Shown piece by piece: positions 16,475-24,760 of a stretch of 64,000 nucleotides of DNA. The notes under the pieces are model-generated. The model was given only the letters and a program-made list of their open reading frames with translations, was not told the origin of the DNA and did no database searches. The number at the start of each line of letters is the position of its first letter. Positions within the stretch are counted from its first letter, which is position 1. Where the stretch lies: contig NZ_FNEA01000018.1 in NCBI RefSeq assembly GCF_900100045.1, positions 1 through 64,000 of the forward strand, in the 5' to 3' direction. A program made the position numbers and the translations under genes. Source of the DNA: Paracoccus denitrificans. GTDB taxonomy: Bacteria; Pseudomonadota; Alphaproteobacteria; Rhodobacterales; Rhodobacteraceae.

Positions 16475-16798
16475 TCAGTCGGCGTTCAGCCTCTCGGTGA
16501 CGCGCTCGATCATCGTCTCGCGCTTCATTGCGTGATGGGGCTTCTCGCCCAGGACCGTTTCGTAATGCGCGCGCAGCTCGTCGTCGGACATGGCGGCCAT
16601 ATCCTTGGCACCGCCCGCCTGCTCGGGCGATTGGCCCGTGGCCTCGATCACCTCGGCTTCGGTCGCCTCGCGCATCCAGCGCCCGGAGAACAGGCCCGCC
16701 TCGATGCGAAACGGGCCGTCCTCGGGGGCGTGCCAAAGCCGGTCGGGCGATTGGCCCCGCGACTTGGCAACGACCCAGATCATGCGATCATCAGCCAT
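16475..16798 (-). CDS. Phage protein with HeH/SAP-like C-terminal motif
   Basis: 107 residues from ATG 16798, which lies inside the end of the cement-protein gene (stop at 16791). The N-terminal part (MIWVVAKSRGQSPDRLWHAPEDG) is beta-rich. The C-terminal 40 residues (MSDDELRAHYETVLGEKPHH then KRETMIERV) resemble the helix-extended-helix motif seen in phage head-completion proteins. Position between cement protein and tail tube suggests head completion. That is inference from order. Confidence 0.65.
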   Translation of the reverse strand: MADDRMIWVVAKSRGQSPDRLWHAPEDGPFRIEAGLFSGRWMREATEAEVIEATGQSPEQAGGAKDMAAMSDDELRAHYETVLGEKPHHAMKRETMIERVTERLNAD

Positions 16799-17219
16799 TG
16801 GTTTGCAGCCCCGCAGCGATGCCGGCCGTGATCCGGCCCGCGCTCGGCTCGCCGACCACGACATAGTTCAGGCGCATGTAGCGCTGATCCGCGCCCGGCG
16901 GGATGACCGGGATCGGGAACTTGAAGCCCGCCTTGAGCTGCGCGACCGGGATCGCGGGCGAGGCGGCGACGACCTTCGGACTGGCGAAGGAATTGGCGGC
17001 GGCCATCTGGACCTGCACCGTGACGCTGGTGCCGCCGGTGAAATCCTCAACGACCTGCACCAGCAGCGGGATGTCGTAGTTGCCGCCGATGTCGCGGGTC
17101 AGCTTCACAGGCGACAGGACAGGCTGCGCCGTGTCGCCGAGGTCGATGTGGTTCGTCGAGACGGCGGTGGCGGTGATGGCCTGCGCGTCCGAGAACAGGT
17201 TTTGTGCGTCGAGATGCAT
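16791..17219 (-). CDS. Capsid cement protein, Bbp16 family
   Basis: 142 residues, starting MHLDAQNLFSDAQAITATAV, the characteristic opening of the Bordetella phage Bbp16 family that decorates and stabilises the capsid. The remainder is beta-rich with IPLLVQVVEDFTGGTSVTVQ and YMRLNYVVVGEPSAGRI. It lies one gene downstream of the Bbp17-like capsid protein, as in BPP-1. A hairpin at 17248-17270 separates the two. Confidence 0.85.
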   Translation of the reverse strand: MHLDAQNLFSDAQAITATAVSTNHIDLGDTAQPVLSPVKLTRDIGGNYDIPLLVQVVEDFTGGTSVTVQVQMAAANSFASPKVVAASPAIPVAQLKAGFKFPIPVIPPGADQRYMRLNYVVVGEPSAGRITAGIAAGLQTNG

Positions 17220-17247
17220 GGCATCCTCCTGTCGGGGTTGTGGTGAA

Positions 17248-17270
17248 GCCCGGCCCGCTCGGAGCCGGGC
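17248..17270 (-). terminator. Hairpin between capsid and cement genes
   Basis: Seven-base-pair stem GCCCGGC/GCCGGGC with a 9-nt loop, in the 57-nt gap after the capsid gene. No U-run follows on the minus strand. It is better read as an mRNA processing or partial attenuation structure that could keep capsid message high than as a full terminator. Confidence 0.4.
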
Positions 17271-17276
17271 CTGTTC

Positions 17277-18308
17277 TTACGGGAAGACGATGGCAGCCTC
17301 GGCGTTGCTGATCGCGTCCAGGCGGCGCACCGGCATGTCGCCCCACATGGTGACGCGCTCGCCGGCGACTTCCTCGACCCGCAGCTGGACGTTCTTCTTG
17401 TTCAGCGCCTGCTTGCGCAGGAACTTCGCAACGGTGCGGCCGACATAGATGACGGTCTTGCCCTCGACGAGGTTGCCCTTGCTGTCGATGCCGACGCGGC
17501 TGGCCGTGTCGATCATCTCCTCGGCGTCGATCATCAGGTCGAGCAGGTCGGCGCCGGTCGCCGCGTCCTTGGTCAGCGCCGACACGTCGATGTTGCAGAT
17601 CCGCGCGTTGCCGCGCCAGTCGCCCACCGACAGGCCCATGTCCCATTTCAGGTGGTCGACGAGGGCGCGGAACTTGCCGCTGCCATCCTGTGCATCCCAG
17701 AGCTGGGCGCCCATGTCCTTGTGAGACAGGCCGGCCGCCGAGCCCTTGGGGTAAAGCAGCGTGGTGGCGCGCGGCCCCCAGGTCACGAACCAGATCGAGG
17801 TGTTGTCGGAGCCGGTGCCGCCGGCATTGATCAGCTGGCGGCCCGAAGCCACGGCGGGATCGTCGTAGCGCACGTCCAGCCCCATGAACCCGTCGGGGGT
17901 CACGGCGGTCGAGCCATAGATCATGTTCCGCGCCATGAACTGGTTGAAGCCTTCGATCAGGCCCGACATCTCGGACGCGCGGAACGCGGCCTCGTTGCCG
18001 TTCAGCTTGGCAAGCGCCTCGTCGACGACCGAGAACTCTTCGGCCATGCCAGTGGTATCCACGACCTTGGCGGTGGTGGTCTTGCCCTGCTTGACGCCGG
18101 CGTTGTAGCGGCGCCATGCCGGCTCGGGAATGCCGGTGCGGATGACGTGCTGGTGCTTGGTGCCGTCGTTGCACTCGGTGAACACCGCATCCTTGAGGAT
18201 CGGGTTCGATTTCTCGGCAAGCTCGATGATGTTGGCGATCTTGCCGTCCGGGTCCGTGCGCGACAGGATATCGACAAGGCCCGGATTCTGGATGTTCAGC
18301 TCGGCCAT
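17277..18308 (-). CDS. Major capsid protein, Bbp17-like
   Basis: 343 residues, within the usual size for BPP-1-type HK97-fold capsid proteins. N-terminal MAELNIQNPGLVDILSRTDP, a central ARNMIYGSTAVTPDGFMGLD and a C-terminal WGDMPVRRLDAISNAEA follow the pattern of Bbp17-family capsids. It is flanked by the scaffold gene upstream and the cement gene downstream, the same order as BPP-1. Its separation by a hairpin and the short leader with AAAGGAATAACCC before ATG fit strong expression. Confidence 0.88.
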   Translation of the reverse strand: MAELNIQNPGLVDILSRTDPDGKIANIIELAEKSNPILKDAVFTECNDGTKHQHVIRTGIPEPAWRRYNAGVKQGKTTTAKVVDTTGMAEEFSVVDEALAKLNGNEAAFRASEMSGLIEGFNQFMARNMIYGSTAVTPDGFMGLDVRYDDPAVASGRQLINAGGTGSDNTSIWFVTWGPRATTLLYPKGSAAGLSHKDMGAQLWDAQDGSGKFRALVDHLKWDMGLSVGDWRGNARICNIDVSALTKDAATGADLLDLMIDAEEMIDTASRVGIDSKGNLVEGKTVIYVGRTVAKFLRKQALNKKNVQLRVEEVAGERVTMWGDMPVRRLDAISNAEAAIVFP

Positions 18309-18311
18309 GGG

Positions 18312-18968
18312 TTATTCCTTTCCGTTGCCGTTGCCATAGAGCGCGTCGGCGAAGTTCCGGCGCGTCGAAGTGCCTGCCTGTCCGTTGACGACAGTGGTGT
18401 CGGCCACCATCTGCCCCACCTTCCAGAAGGCGCGCACAACGTCCGGGTGGCTGCCCAGCCCGGTTTCGTCGAGCAATTGCCGCAGTTCGGGCGTGCCGAC
18501 CGCCTCCAGGCCCTTGATGGCCGTGGCGACGTTGGCGTCGTATTTCTCGCCCCCGAACTCGGTGTCCTTGCGCAGATCGCCGGCCCAGGCATCCAGCTGG
18601 GCATCGCGCTGCGTGATCATCTGCTTTTGGGCATCGCCCGCGAGCCGCGCCTGGCGCATCGCCGCCTCGGTCAGCGCATCGCGCGCCGTGGCGTTCGGAT
18701 TCGCCTTGAGCCATGCGTCCATGTCGCCGGCGAAGGCATCGAAATCCGCCTGGAACGCCTCGGCCCCCTCCGGTGCCGCGAGGGAGAAGGGTTCGGCGCC
18801 CGCCTCGGCGTCGCCGGCCTTTTCGGCATCCTTGCCCTCGGCGCCCTCTTGCTCGGCAGCCGCATCCGCAGTCGCGGCGGTATCCGTCACATCGGCGCCG
18901 GCCTCTTCGGTGGCGGCCGCCGCGGTGGCTTCGGTGGTATCGGTCGAGGCATTGGCTTCCTCACTCAT
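18312..18968 (-). CDS. Capsid scaffolding protein
   Basis: 218 residues. The first 60 are Ala/Glu/Thr-rich and highly acidic. The remainder is helical (DGAMDAWLKANPNATARD region) and ends with a basic-aromatic tail. This composition and position immediately before the capsid gene are typical of internal scaffolds that guide procapsid assembly and then leave. It overlaps the Bbp19-like gene by 8 nt. Confidence 0.8.
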   Translation of the reverse strand: MSEEANASTDTTEATAAAATEEAGADVTDTAATADAAAEQEGAEGKDAEKAGDAEAGAEPFSLAAPEGAEAFQADFDAFAGDMDAWLKANPNATARDALTEAAMRQARLAGDAQKQMITQRDAQLDAWAGDLRKDTEFGGEKYDANVATAIKGLEAVGTPELRQLLDETGLGSHPDVVRAFWKVGQMVADTTVVNGQAGTSTRRNFADALYGNGNGKE

Positions 18969-19290
18969 CAGCTGTTTCCTTCTCGGCTTGCTGTTCGGCG
19001 GCGAGCTGGATGCGATCCATCAGCTCGGCGTGTTCGATCTGCATGGCGGCGAAGGCGCGCACGTCATGCGGGAAGATGCGTTCGTTCAGGATCATCAGGC
19101 CGACCTCGCGTTGGCCCTCGCGGAATCCGTCCAGGTCGTTGCCGTAATGGGTGCGGGCGAACACATGGCAGCGCTCAAGGATCGACCACATGACCAGCCG
19201 GCCCTCGCGGGTGCCCAGCACCGTGCCCCACGCCTGCCGGACCTCCAGCGCCCGGCGCTCGGCGATGATTTCCGAGATGCGCTCGGTCAT
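18961..19290 (-). CDS. Bbp19-like head protein
   Basis: 109 residues. Its core VMWSILERCHVFARTHYGND followed by FREGQREVGLMILNERIF is the signature of the Bbp19-like family found beside the portal in BPP-1-type phages. Exact role unknown to me. Overlaps the portal stop by 4 nt (ATGA) and the scaffold start by 8 nt. Confidence 0.8.
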   Translation of the reverse strand: MTERISEIIAERRALEVRQAWGTVLGTREGRLVMWSILERCHVFARTHYGNDLDGFREGQREVGLMILNERIFPHDVRAFAAMQIEHAELMDRIQLAAEQQAEKETADE

Positions 19291-20963
19291 AGCGCCGCCC
19301 CCCGTTGCAGGGCGTCCATGCCGTTCAGTGTGGCCTCGGAAATGAGCTTTGCAGCCCCGGCCATGGGCTCCGCCGCCTCGATGGCCTGCGCCTGCGCCGC
19401 GGCACGCGCTTTGGCTTCGCGGACCTCGCGCAGTTCGTCGGGCGACAGGAGGATGCCGGGCGGGCCGCCGACCTGATCCGCGAACTCGCGCATCATCTGC
19501 TCACCGTCGATCATGTCGATCACGTCGGGCTTGATCTGCGCCAGCGTGCCGGCGAATCCGATAGTCCGTTCGATCGCACCGATGCCGATGGCCTTCTGCG
19601 CCTGGGCCAGCAGCGAGATGTATTCGACCTTGATCGGGTTACCCACGATGCCTTCCGGCGCCTCGGGCAGAATGTCTGCCTCCTGCATATAGGCGAACGT
19701 CGCCTCGATCAGCGGTTGCAGCAGCTCATGGTCCAGGCTTTCCAGCACCGGACCCAAGGCCATCAGCTTTTCCTCGTGGCGCTCGGCAATCTCGCGCGCC
19801 GTGATCTGGCTGCGCCCGTCCAGCGCCAGCGCGGTCATCTGGAACAGATCCTTGTAGAACGCGACCTCGACCCGTCGCTGGCTTTCCTGAATGTCGATGA
19901 TCAGGCCCTGAATGTCGGGGCGCACCTCATAGGCCGGGCGGATACCGCCGGTGGAAAGGTCTTGCGTTGCCATGGCCGTGAAGCCGCCGGGCACGTTCTT
20001 GAAGAACATGCCGCCCTGCACCGCCCCGCCGATCAGGGGCGGGTTGTGCATCTTCTGGATCGCGATGGCCTTCTGCTCCTGCGACACCTGCAACGAGCGG
20101 GCATCGCCGAGCGCCACCATGCCGGGAGACGACGCCGACCATGCCTCGCCCTCGACCTGTTCCCAGCGCGGCGCCAGCAGCGGCTTGACCCGGTGGCCGC
20201 CGATCTGGAGGAACTGCCCGCTCGGCGCGTCCATCTCCCAATAGATCGAGGCCCAGGGCCGTCCACTGGACTGCATGGCCTTCGGATCGCCGTCGGCGCG
20301 CTTGTCGATCATGTGGCAGATGGTGAAGGTCTGGTAATACTCGCCCGTGTCCCAAGCCCGGCGAACCGATTGCGAGACGGCATCCAGCCCCCAGGTTTCG
20401 ACGATACCGCGCACCGGCATTTTCAGCTCGCGATACAGCGCGATCACCCGGCCGTTGCCGTCCTCGCCCAGCCGGAAGCGCCCGACTTGCAGGTTGTGCC
20501 CGCGCACCACGTCCTCGAAATCCGGCACCACCAGATTGGCCGCGGTGCCGTAGAGGCCCAGATCGCCATAGGTGGTGTCCAGCATGCGGTAGATGTTCGA
20601 GCCCCGCATGACCTCATACATGCGGCGCTGGACCTCGTGCAGCCAGTCCTTGACCTCGAACTCGGCTTCGTCAGCGGTGGAGCCGCGCAGGCCCAGCCGG
20701 AACCACGGCCGAGACGGCGAGGTCACGCCCGACATGAGCCCGGCGCGCAGCGTGCGCAGCGCCATCTGGGCGGTATTGTCGAGGATGCGCTTGTTGATGG
20801 AGGAATCGCTGCGCCGCTCGCTCGCCTCGAACCGGCCGCGCGTCGGCTGGATCGCATCCCGCAACTCGCGGAAATGCCCCTGCCAATAGTCAAACTCCTG
20901 GTTCATCGCCTGCCGGCGATAGTCCAGGGTCTTGCGCAGTTGCTGGTTGACGATGGCGGCCAT
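19287..20963 (-). CDS. Portal (head-tail connector) protein
   Basis: 558 residues, typical of podoviral portal proteins. The N-terminal region (ILDNTAQMALRTLRAGLMSGVTSPSRPWFRL) and mid-region LYGTAANLVVPDFEDVV, plus the long C-terminal helix ending in an Ala-rich stretch (RAAAQAQAIEAAEP), are typical of the BPP-1/T7 head-tail connector family. It forms the dodecameric ring for DNA entry and docks terminase. It begins 7 nt after a 57-residue gene with which it is co-transcribed. Confidence 0.88.
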   Translation of the reverse strand: MAAIVNQQLRKTLDYRRQAMNQEFDYWQGHFRELRDAIQPTRGRFEASERRSDSSINKRILDNTAQMALRTLRAGLMSGVTSPSRPWFRLGLRGSTADEAEFEVKDWLHEVQRRMYEVMRGSNIYRMLDTTYGDLGLYGTAANLVVPDFEDVVRGHNLQVGRFRLGEDGNGRVIALYRELKMPVRGIVETWGLDAVSQSVRRAWDTGEYYQTFTICHMIDKRADGDPKAMQSSGRPWASIYWEMDAPSGQFLQIGGHRVKPLLAPRWEQVEGEAWSASSPGMVALGDARSLQVSQEQKAIAIQKMHNPPLIGGAVQGGMFFKNVPGGFTAMATQDLSTGGIRPAYEVRPDIQGLIIDIQESQRRVEVAFYKDLFQMTALALDGRSQITAREIAERHEEKLMALGPVLESLDHELLQPLIEATFAYMQEADILPEAPEGIVGNPIKVEYISLLAQAQKAIGIGAIERTIGFAGTLAQIKPDVIDMIDGEQMMREFADQVGGPPGILLSPDELREVREAKARAAAQAQAIEAAEPMAGAAKLISEATLNGMDALQRGAAL

Positions 20964-20969
20964 GAACGG

Positions 20970-21143
20970 TCAGGCCCCCAGAAGCGTCTTCTTGCCGTCC
21001 GGGGCATAGGTCTGCCCGGCGGCTTCAGTCAGGATGGTGCCCTGCCGGCCCGATTTCGAGCGGGGGCGCGACGCGGTGTTGAACACCGGCGCCTTGCTGG
21101 CCTGGTATTGCGTCGGCTCAGGAACATCCGGGGTGCCGCACAT
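20970..21143 (-). CDS. Short phage protein upstream of portal
   Basis: 57 residues, starting MCGTPDVPEPTQYQASKAPV, Pro/Lys/Thr-rich and without a hydrophobic segment. GAGAGGTT lies just before the ATG. It is the first gene after promoter element B and is followed 7 nt later by the portal gene. Small proteins with this MCG..P..P opening are common near portals of T7- and BPP-1-like phages; function unknown. Confidence 0.7.
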   Translation of the reverse strand: MCGTPDVPEPTQYQASKAPVFNTASRPRSKSGRQGTILTEAAGQTYAPDGKKTLLGA

Positions 21144-21188
21144 GATAACCTCTCGATTGCTTCGAGGGCATCATGCGAGGCGGGACGC

Positions 21189-21205
21189 GGGTGATATATG
21201 TTGGC
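21189..21205 (-). promoter_or_regulatory. Conserved late promoter-like element, copy B
   Basis: Minus strand GCCAACATATATCACCC, ending 46 nt before the ATG at 21143 and starting 16 nt after the tailspike stop. It would drive the 57-residue gene, portal, head, tail tube and internal virion genes. Confidence 0.6.
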
Positions 21206-21220
21206 CTAGCGCCCAATCGG

Positions 21221-24200
21221 TCAAAGCGTCGTCCGATAGGTGAGCGAGCCACGGAAGCGCGTCGTGTCCCCGATCTGGGTTTCCGTCAGGGACGCAACGC
21301 CCGTGGTGGTCTGGCGGCTAAGGGTCCACACGCTGCCGTTGGTGGAAATCAGCGGGGTGCCATCCGTCAGGGTCGCGAAGTGCATGAAGATCGGGAACGC
21401 GTTGGGTGTGTTGCAGTCGAACGGTATGCCGCCCAACGTCAGGATGCCCGTCTCCGTGCCCTTGCTGGTCAAGGTGAAGTCGAACCGCACCGTCACCATT
21501 CCATCTTCCTGCACGACAAAGCTGCCTTGCCGCGTGCCGTAGGTGATCCCAGTATCAACACCGCCGATCAGCAGAGATGGGGTCCAGGTGTTTTCGTATC
21601 CACCCCAGACGGCCTTGCTGCCGTCCGGCTTGCGGTTGCCGCTCCATGTGACTTGGCCGCGCGATCCGTAGGCCACCACTGAGGCCGGGTTCTCGATCAC
21701 GCAATCCCGAATGGTGGCGCTGGACGCATCGCCGATCAAGGCAATGTGGTTCGCAACCTGCGGGTTGTCGGGGATGTAGACGCCATCCAGAACGATACTG
21801 GACGTGTCCTCGACGCGAAAAGTCCGCATGTCCCCTCCGGCCCGTCCCATGAGCGGCAAGCGCCCGCCTCGGGATTTGGCAACGCTGTTGTTGCGCAGCC
21901 GCACCGCATTGCGGCCTGCATACATCATGCGCGTCAGGTCCAGATCGTCCACCCGGCCATAGTTCAGGTCCACGCCGTGGAAGCTGGACCGCGTGGCGCT
22001 CTCCACACGCGCCGCATGGGCCTGTCTGTCCGCCACCACCAGCGCCCCCGACGACACAGGGGCGGTGAGCGGCGCGACGGATAGCTGCACGGCCCCGACG
22101 CAGTGCATCCGCGTGGACGTGGCCCGGACAGCGCCGATTTGCAGCGGGCATCCGGTTTCGGCCCTGACCAGACTGGGGGCGGCCAGATAGATCACCGTAT
22201 CCCCGACTTCCGCATCGGCCGCGACGGTGCCGATAGTCTGGCTGTTGCCCAGCAGTTCGATAGCACGGCTATTCGGGCTTCCCCAGCCAAATGCGTAGTT
22301 GCTCGTATCGCCCGAGTTGCTCTGGTTCCGGCGGTCCTGCCGCTGGTCCAGCAGGCTCAGCCCGCCCGAAAAGTTGATGATGGTGACGCCGTCGCCGCTA
22401 TGGCCGTCCAGTTCGAACGCGCCCCAGCAGTATTCGTATTCGATGCCGCGATGCGAGCCGAGCGACGACAGACCCTTGATTTTCACGCTGCCATAGACGC
22501 AATCCACGAACACCGTGCGCTGATCGGCCGGGTTCGCTTCGTCGGCATAGATGCACTGCGGATAGTTCACAGTGATGTTGGCACGCAACTGCCGCTGCCT
22601 CGGCTGGCGGGTGCCCGGCTCGAAATCCTGCGACCCTTTCGCCGTTCCCATGCCCTTGATGTAAAGCTGTTCGGACCCGAGCGCGGAGTTCACTTCGGAC
22701 GCCTTGGGCGAATGGATCGTGATCCCTTGCCACAGCAAAGGCTTATGGCGCGGGATCGCATAGGCATCGCAGTTGTCGCCGCAGGAGATGGACCCGAGAC
22801 TACCGCCATAGTTAACGCCGGTCGCGCCACCCGCCACCTTGATGCCGTCAACGCCGAACACCTCGCCCGGCCCGGTGCCCGCCAGATCATAGGGTTGGAG
22901 GAAATTATACCCCATGTTGTTATCCAGCGGCGTAATGAACCGGATCGTCCACCAGCAGGAATGGTAGGTTTCGATGATTTGGCAAGTCCGCTTGTCGAGG
23001 GTTTCGTCATCACCGAACACGACCGTTGCCGCTGCGCCGGAACCGCCGCCGCCAACGAAGGAGACGGTCGGGCGCTCCGTGTAGCCGGTGCCCCAATCGG
23101 TGACGGTGACGGCAGTAACCACGCCGCCCTCGACCGTGGCGGTGGCCTCGGCCGGGTAGGTGACGCCCGGACCGCCGCCGGTGAAAACGACAGTGGGGGT
23201 CGAGGAATAGCCGGAGCCGCCATTCGTGACCGTCACGCCCGCGATAGCGATGCTGTCCGGGTCGTATTTCGCGCCCCAATGGAGTAGGATCGGCATGGCG
23301 CTGGATACGTTGGTCCGCCCCCAGACGCCGATTTCGTAGTTCGAATGCTCGATACCCGCGAACCCGGCGCCCAGGATGGACCCTGCCGAACGCTGGGTGA
23401 TGGTGCCGATCTCGTTGCGTTGCACAGCAGCCCGGACCACCTTGACCCGGATGTGCATGCCCTCAAGAACCGGCTGCTCGGTCGGCAGGTAATAATCGCC
23501 AATCCGCCACACGGTGCCAAGCTGGCCGTTACCACTTTCTTTGGGGGTTGTAATGGAATATTGACCAATGAGCCTAAACCCATGATTACCGGGAACGCCG
23601 AGTCCCGTGCGGCCGTGGAAGAACTCAAGCCCCGAGGTTGAGCGTCCGTTGGTGTCGCGGTTGTAGTTGAGCCACAGGACCGCGCCGAAATCATCCTCGG
23701 ACAGCCACAGCGCCGTGGGCCGAACCGCGCCCTCAATGTAATACGCACCCGCAGGAAAGACGAGCGGCTGCCCCATCGCTGCCGCATAAGCATCGGCGGC
23801 GACGATGGCAGCGCGGTCATTGGTCCCGCCCGTCCTGACGAAGCCGTAAGCGTCGGTCAGCACGCCGCCCGAGCCCCGTATCTGCTGCAACTCGTATTCC
23901 AGATCAGCCCGCGCCCCGAAGTGCTGCGGGGTGATCGGCCCATCCGGGACCAGCATGATCCCATCGGCGGAGATGGCAGCCGGGGTGTAGGCGATGGGGC
24001 CGACTGCCTGACGGTAATCGCCGACGCCGGCAACGCTGATGCGGCGCACGTCGCCCAAGTTGGTCAGCGCAATGTCGGCGCGGGTCGCGAAGGGCACGAA
24101 CGGCGGCAGTTGCGCGGCGGTGGCTTTGCGATCCGCATCCTGCGCTACCGCCTTGACCGCCGCCGAATCCAGCGTTGCGAACTCGGGCACCACCTTGAGC

Positions 24201-24445
24201 AGCGTGACGTAGACCGAGACGCCCTCGCCCCGCGCCCAGATGATTTCGGCGCCCTTCACGGGCCACATCATCGAGCCGTTCATGGCATGGCCGTTCGCGA
24301 CATCGCCCCGCGGCGGTTCGCCGTCGGCGACGGCCAGCTGCACCGCGCCGTAGGAATCGATCATGGCCATGGCCTCGCGGCCCTTGGCCTCCGCGATCTT
24401 CTGCCAGCCCGAGGAAAGGGTGATGCGTTTCGTCGCGCTGGCCAT
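21221..24445 (-). CDS. Tailspike/tail fibre with beta-helix fold
   Basis: 1074 residues. The first 85 residues form a virion-binding-like module homologous to the next gene's product. At about 190-245 the sequence DAYGFVRTGGTNDRAAIVAA then PLVFPAGAYYI is the entry to a pectate-lyase-3-type right-handed beta-helix. At about 405-470 there are two GG-x-GY-x-PTV-x-F repeats (GGSGYSSTPTVVFTGGG and GTGYTERPTVSFVGGGG). The C-terminal about 110 residues look like a separate beta-sandwich knob. It probably binds and may degrade a host surface polysaccharide; no catalytic residues can be named. Its place between terminase and portal is unusual for a tailspike. Confidence 0.8.
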   Translation of the reverse strand: MASATKRITLSSGWQKIAEAKGREAMAMIDSYGAVQLAVADGEPPRGDVANGHAMNGSMMWPVKGAEIIWARGEGVSVYVTLLKVVPEFATLDSAAVKAVAQDADRKATAAQLPPFVPFATRADIALTNLGDVRRISVAGVGDYRQAVGPIAYTPAAISADGIMLVPDGPITPQHFGARADLEYELQQIRGSGGVLTDAYGFVRTGGTNDRAAIVAADAYAAAMGQPLVFPAGAYYIEGAVRPTALWLSEDDFGAVLWLNYNRDTNGRSTSGLEFFHGRTGLGVPGNHGFRLIGQYSITTPKESGNGQLGTVWRIGDYYLPTEQPVLEGMHIRVKVVRAAVQRNEIGTITQRSAGSILGAGFAGIEHSNYEIGVWGRTNVSSAMPILLHWGAKYDPDSIAIAGVTVTNGGSGYSSTPTVVFTGGGPGVTYPAEATATVEGGVVTAVTVTDWGTGYTERPTVSFVGGGGSGAAATVVFGDDETLDKRTCQIIETYHSCWWTIRFITPLDNNMGYNFLQPYDLAGTGPGEVFGVDGIKVAGGATGVNYGGSLGSISCGDNCDAYAIPRHKPLLWQGITIHSPKASEVNSALGSEQLYIKGMGTAKGSQDFEPGTRQPRQRQLRANITVNYPQCIYADEANPADQRTVFVDCVYGSVKIKGLSSLGSHRGIEYEYCWGAFELDGHSGDGVTIINFSGGLSLLDQRQDRRNQSNSGDTSNYAFGWGSPNSRAIELLGNSQTIGTVAADAEVGDTVIYLAAPSLVRAETGCPLQIGAVRATSTRMHCVGAVQLSVAPLTAPVSSGALVVADRQAHAARVESATRSSFHGVDLNYGRVDDLDLTRMMYAGRNAVRLRNNSVAKSRGGRLPLMGRAGGDMRTFRVEDTSSIVLDGVYIPDNPQVANHIALIGDASSATIRDCVIENPASVVAYGSRGQVTWSGNRKPDGSKAVWGGYENTWTPSLLIGGVDTGITYGTRQGSFVVQEDGMVTVRFDFTLTSKGTETGILTLGGIPFDCNTPNAFPIFMHFATLTDGTPLISTNGSVWTLSRQTTTGVASLTETQIGDTTRFRGSLTYRTTL

Positions 24446-24699
24446 CAGGTCACCGTCAGGTTGGTGGGGGTTGCGGCACTGGCCCAGAGGTGCTGGGCGG
24501 CTACCAGAGGCAGATCGGTCTTGCCCGTGACGCGATGCCCGGTCTGCGGCGGGATGTCGGGCGGGATGGACTTCGCGCCCACCGTGACGGCCAGGTTGAA
24601 CTGCCCGGCGCCCTCGACCTTCACCACCTGCCCGTCGGCGCGCCCGCTGGCGATGCGCGTCCAGGAATTGCCCACCGTGAAATTGTGCGTCGTCGCCAT
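24445..24699 (-). CDS. Small paralogue of the tailspike N-domain
   Basis: 84 residues, starting MATTHNFTVGNSWTRIASGR. It aligns along its length with the first 85 residues of the downstream tailspike: both share a Trp near 13-14 followed by K/RIA, a QF/QLAV segment, a PP pair, a GH pair and a late LWA/IWA. It ends 1 nt inside the tailspike start (stop TGA, then ATG), so the two are coupled. It may be a fibre adaptor or a decoy subunit sharing the same virion socket. Function is inference. Confidence 0.65.
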   Translation of the reverse strand: MATTHNFTVGNSWTRIASGRADGQVVKVEGAGQFNLAVTVGAKSIPPDIPPQTGHRVTGKTDLPLVAAQHLWASAATPTNLTVT

Positions 24700-24743
24700 G
24701 GCCCGCCCGTCATTGTTCGGGGGCAGGATATGGACGGCGCGCT

Positions 24744-24760
24744 GAGCGATATATGTTGGC
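24744..24760 (-). promoter_or_regulatory. Conserved late promoter-like element, copy C
   Basis: Minus strand GCCAACATATATCGCTC, starting at the last base of the terminase stop codon and ending 45 nt before the ATG at 24699. It would drive the small N-domain paralogue and the tailspike. Confidence 0.6.

Noticed and set aside
19305..21194. Plus-strand 629-codon frame opposite the portal gene
   Set aside because: Runs over several minus-strand genes that have clear families; shadow.
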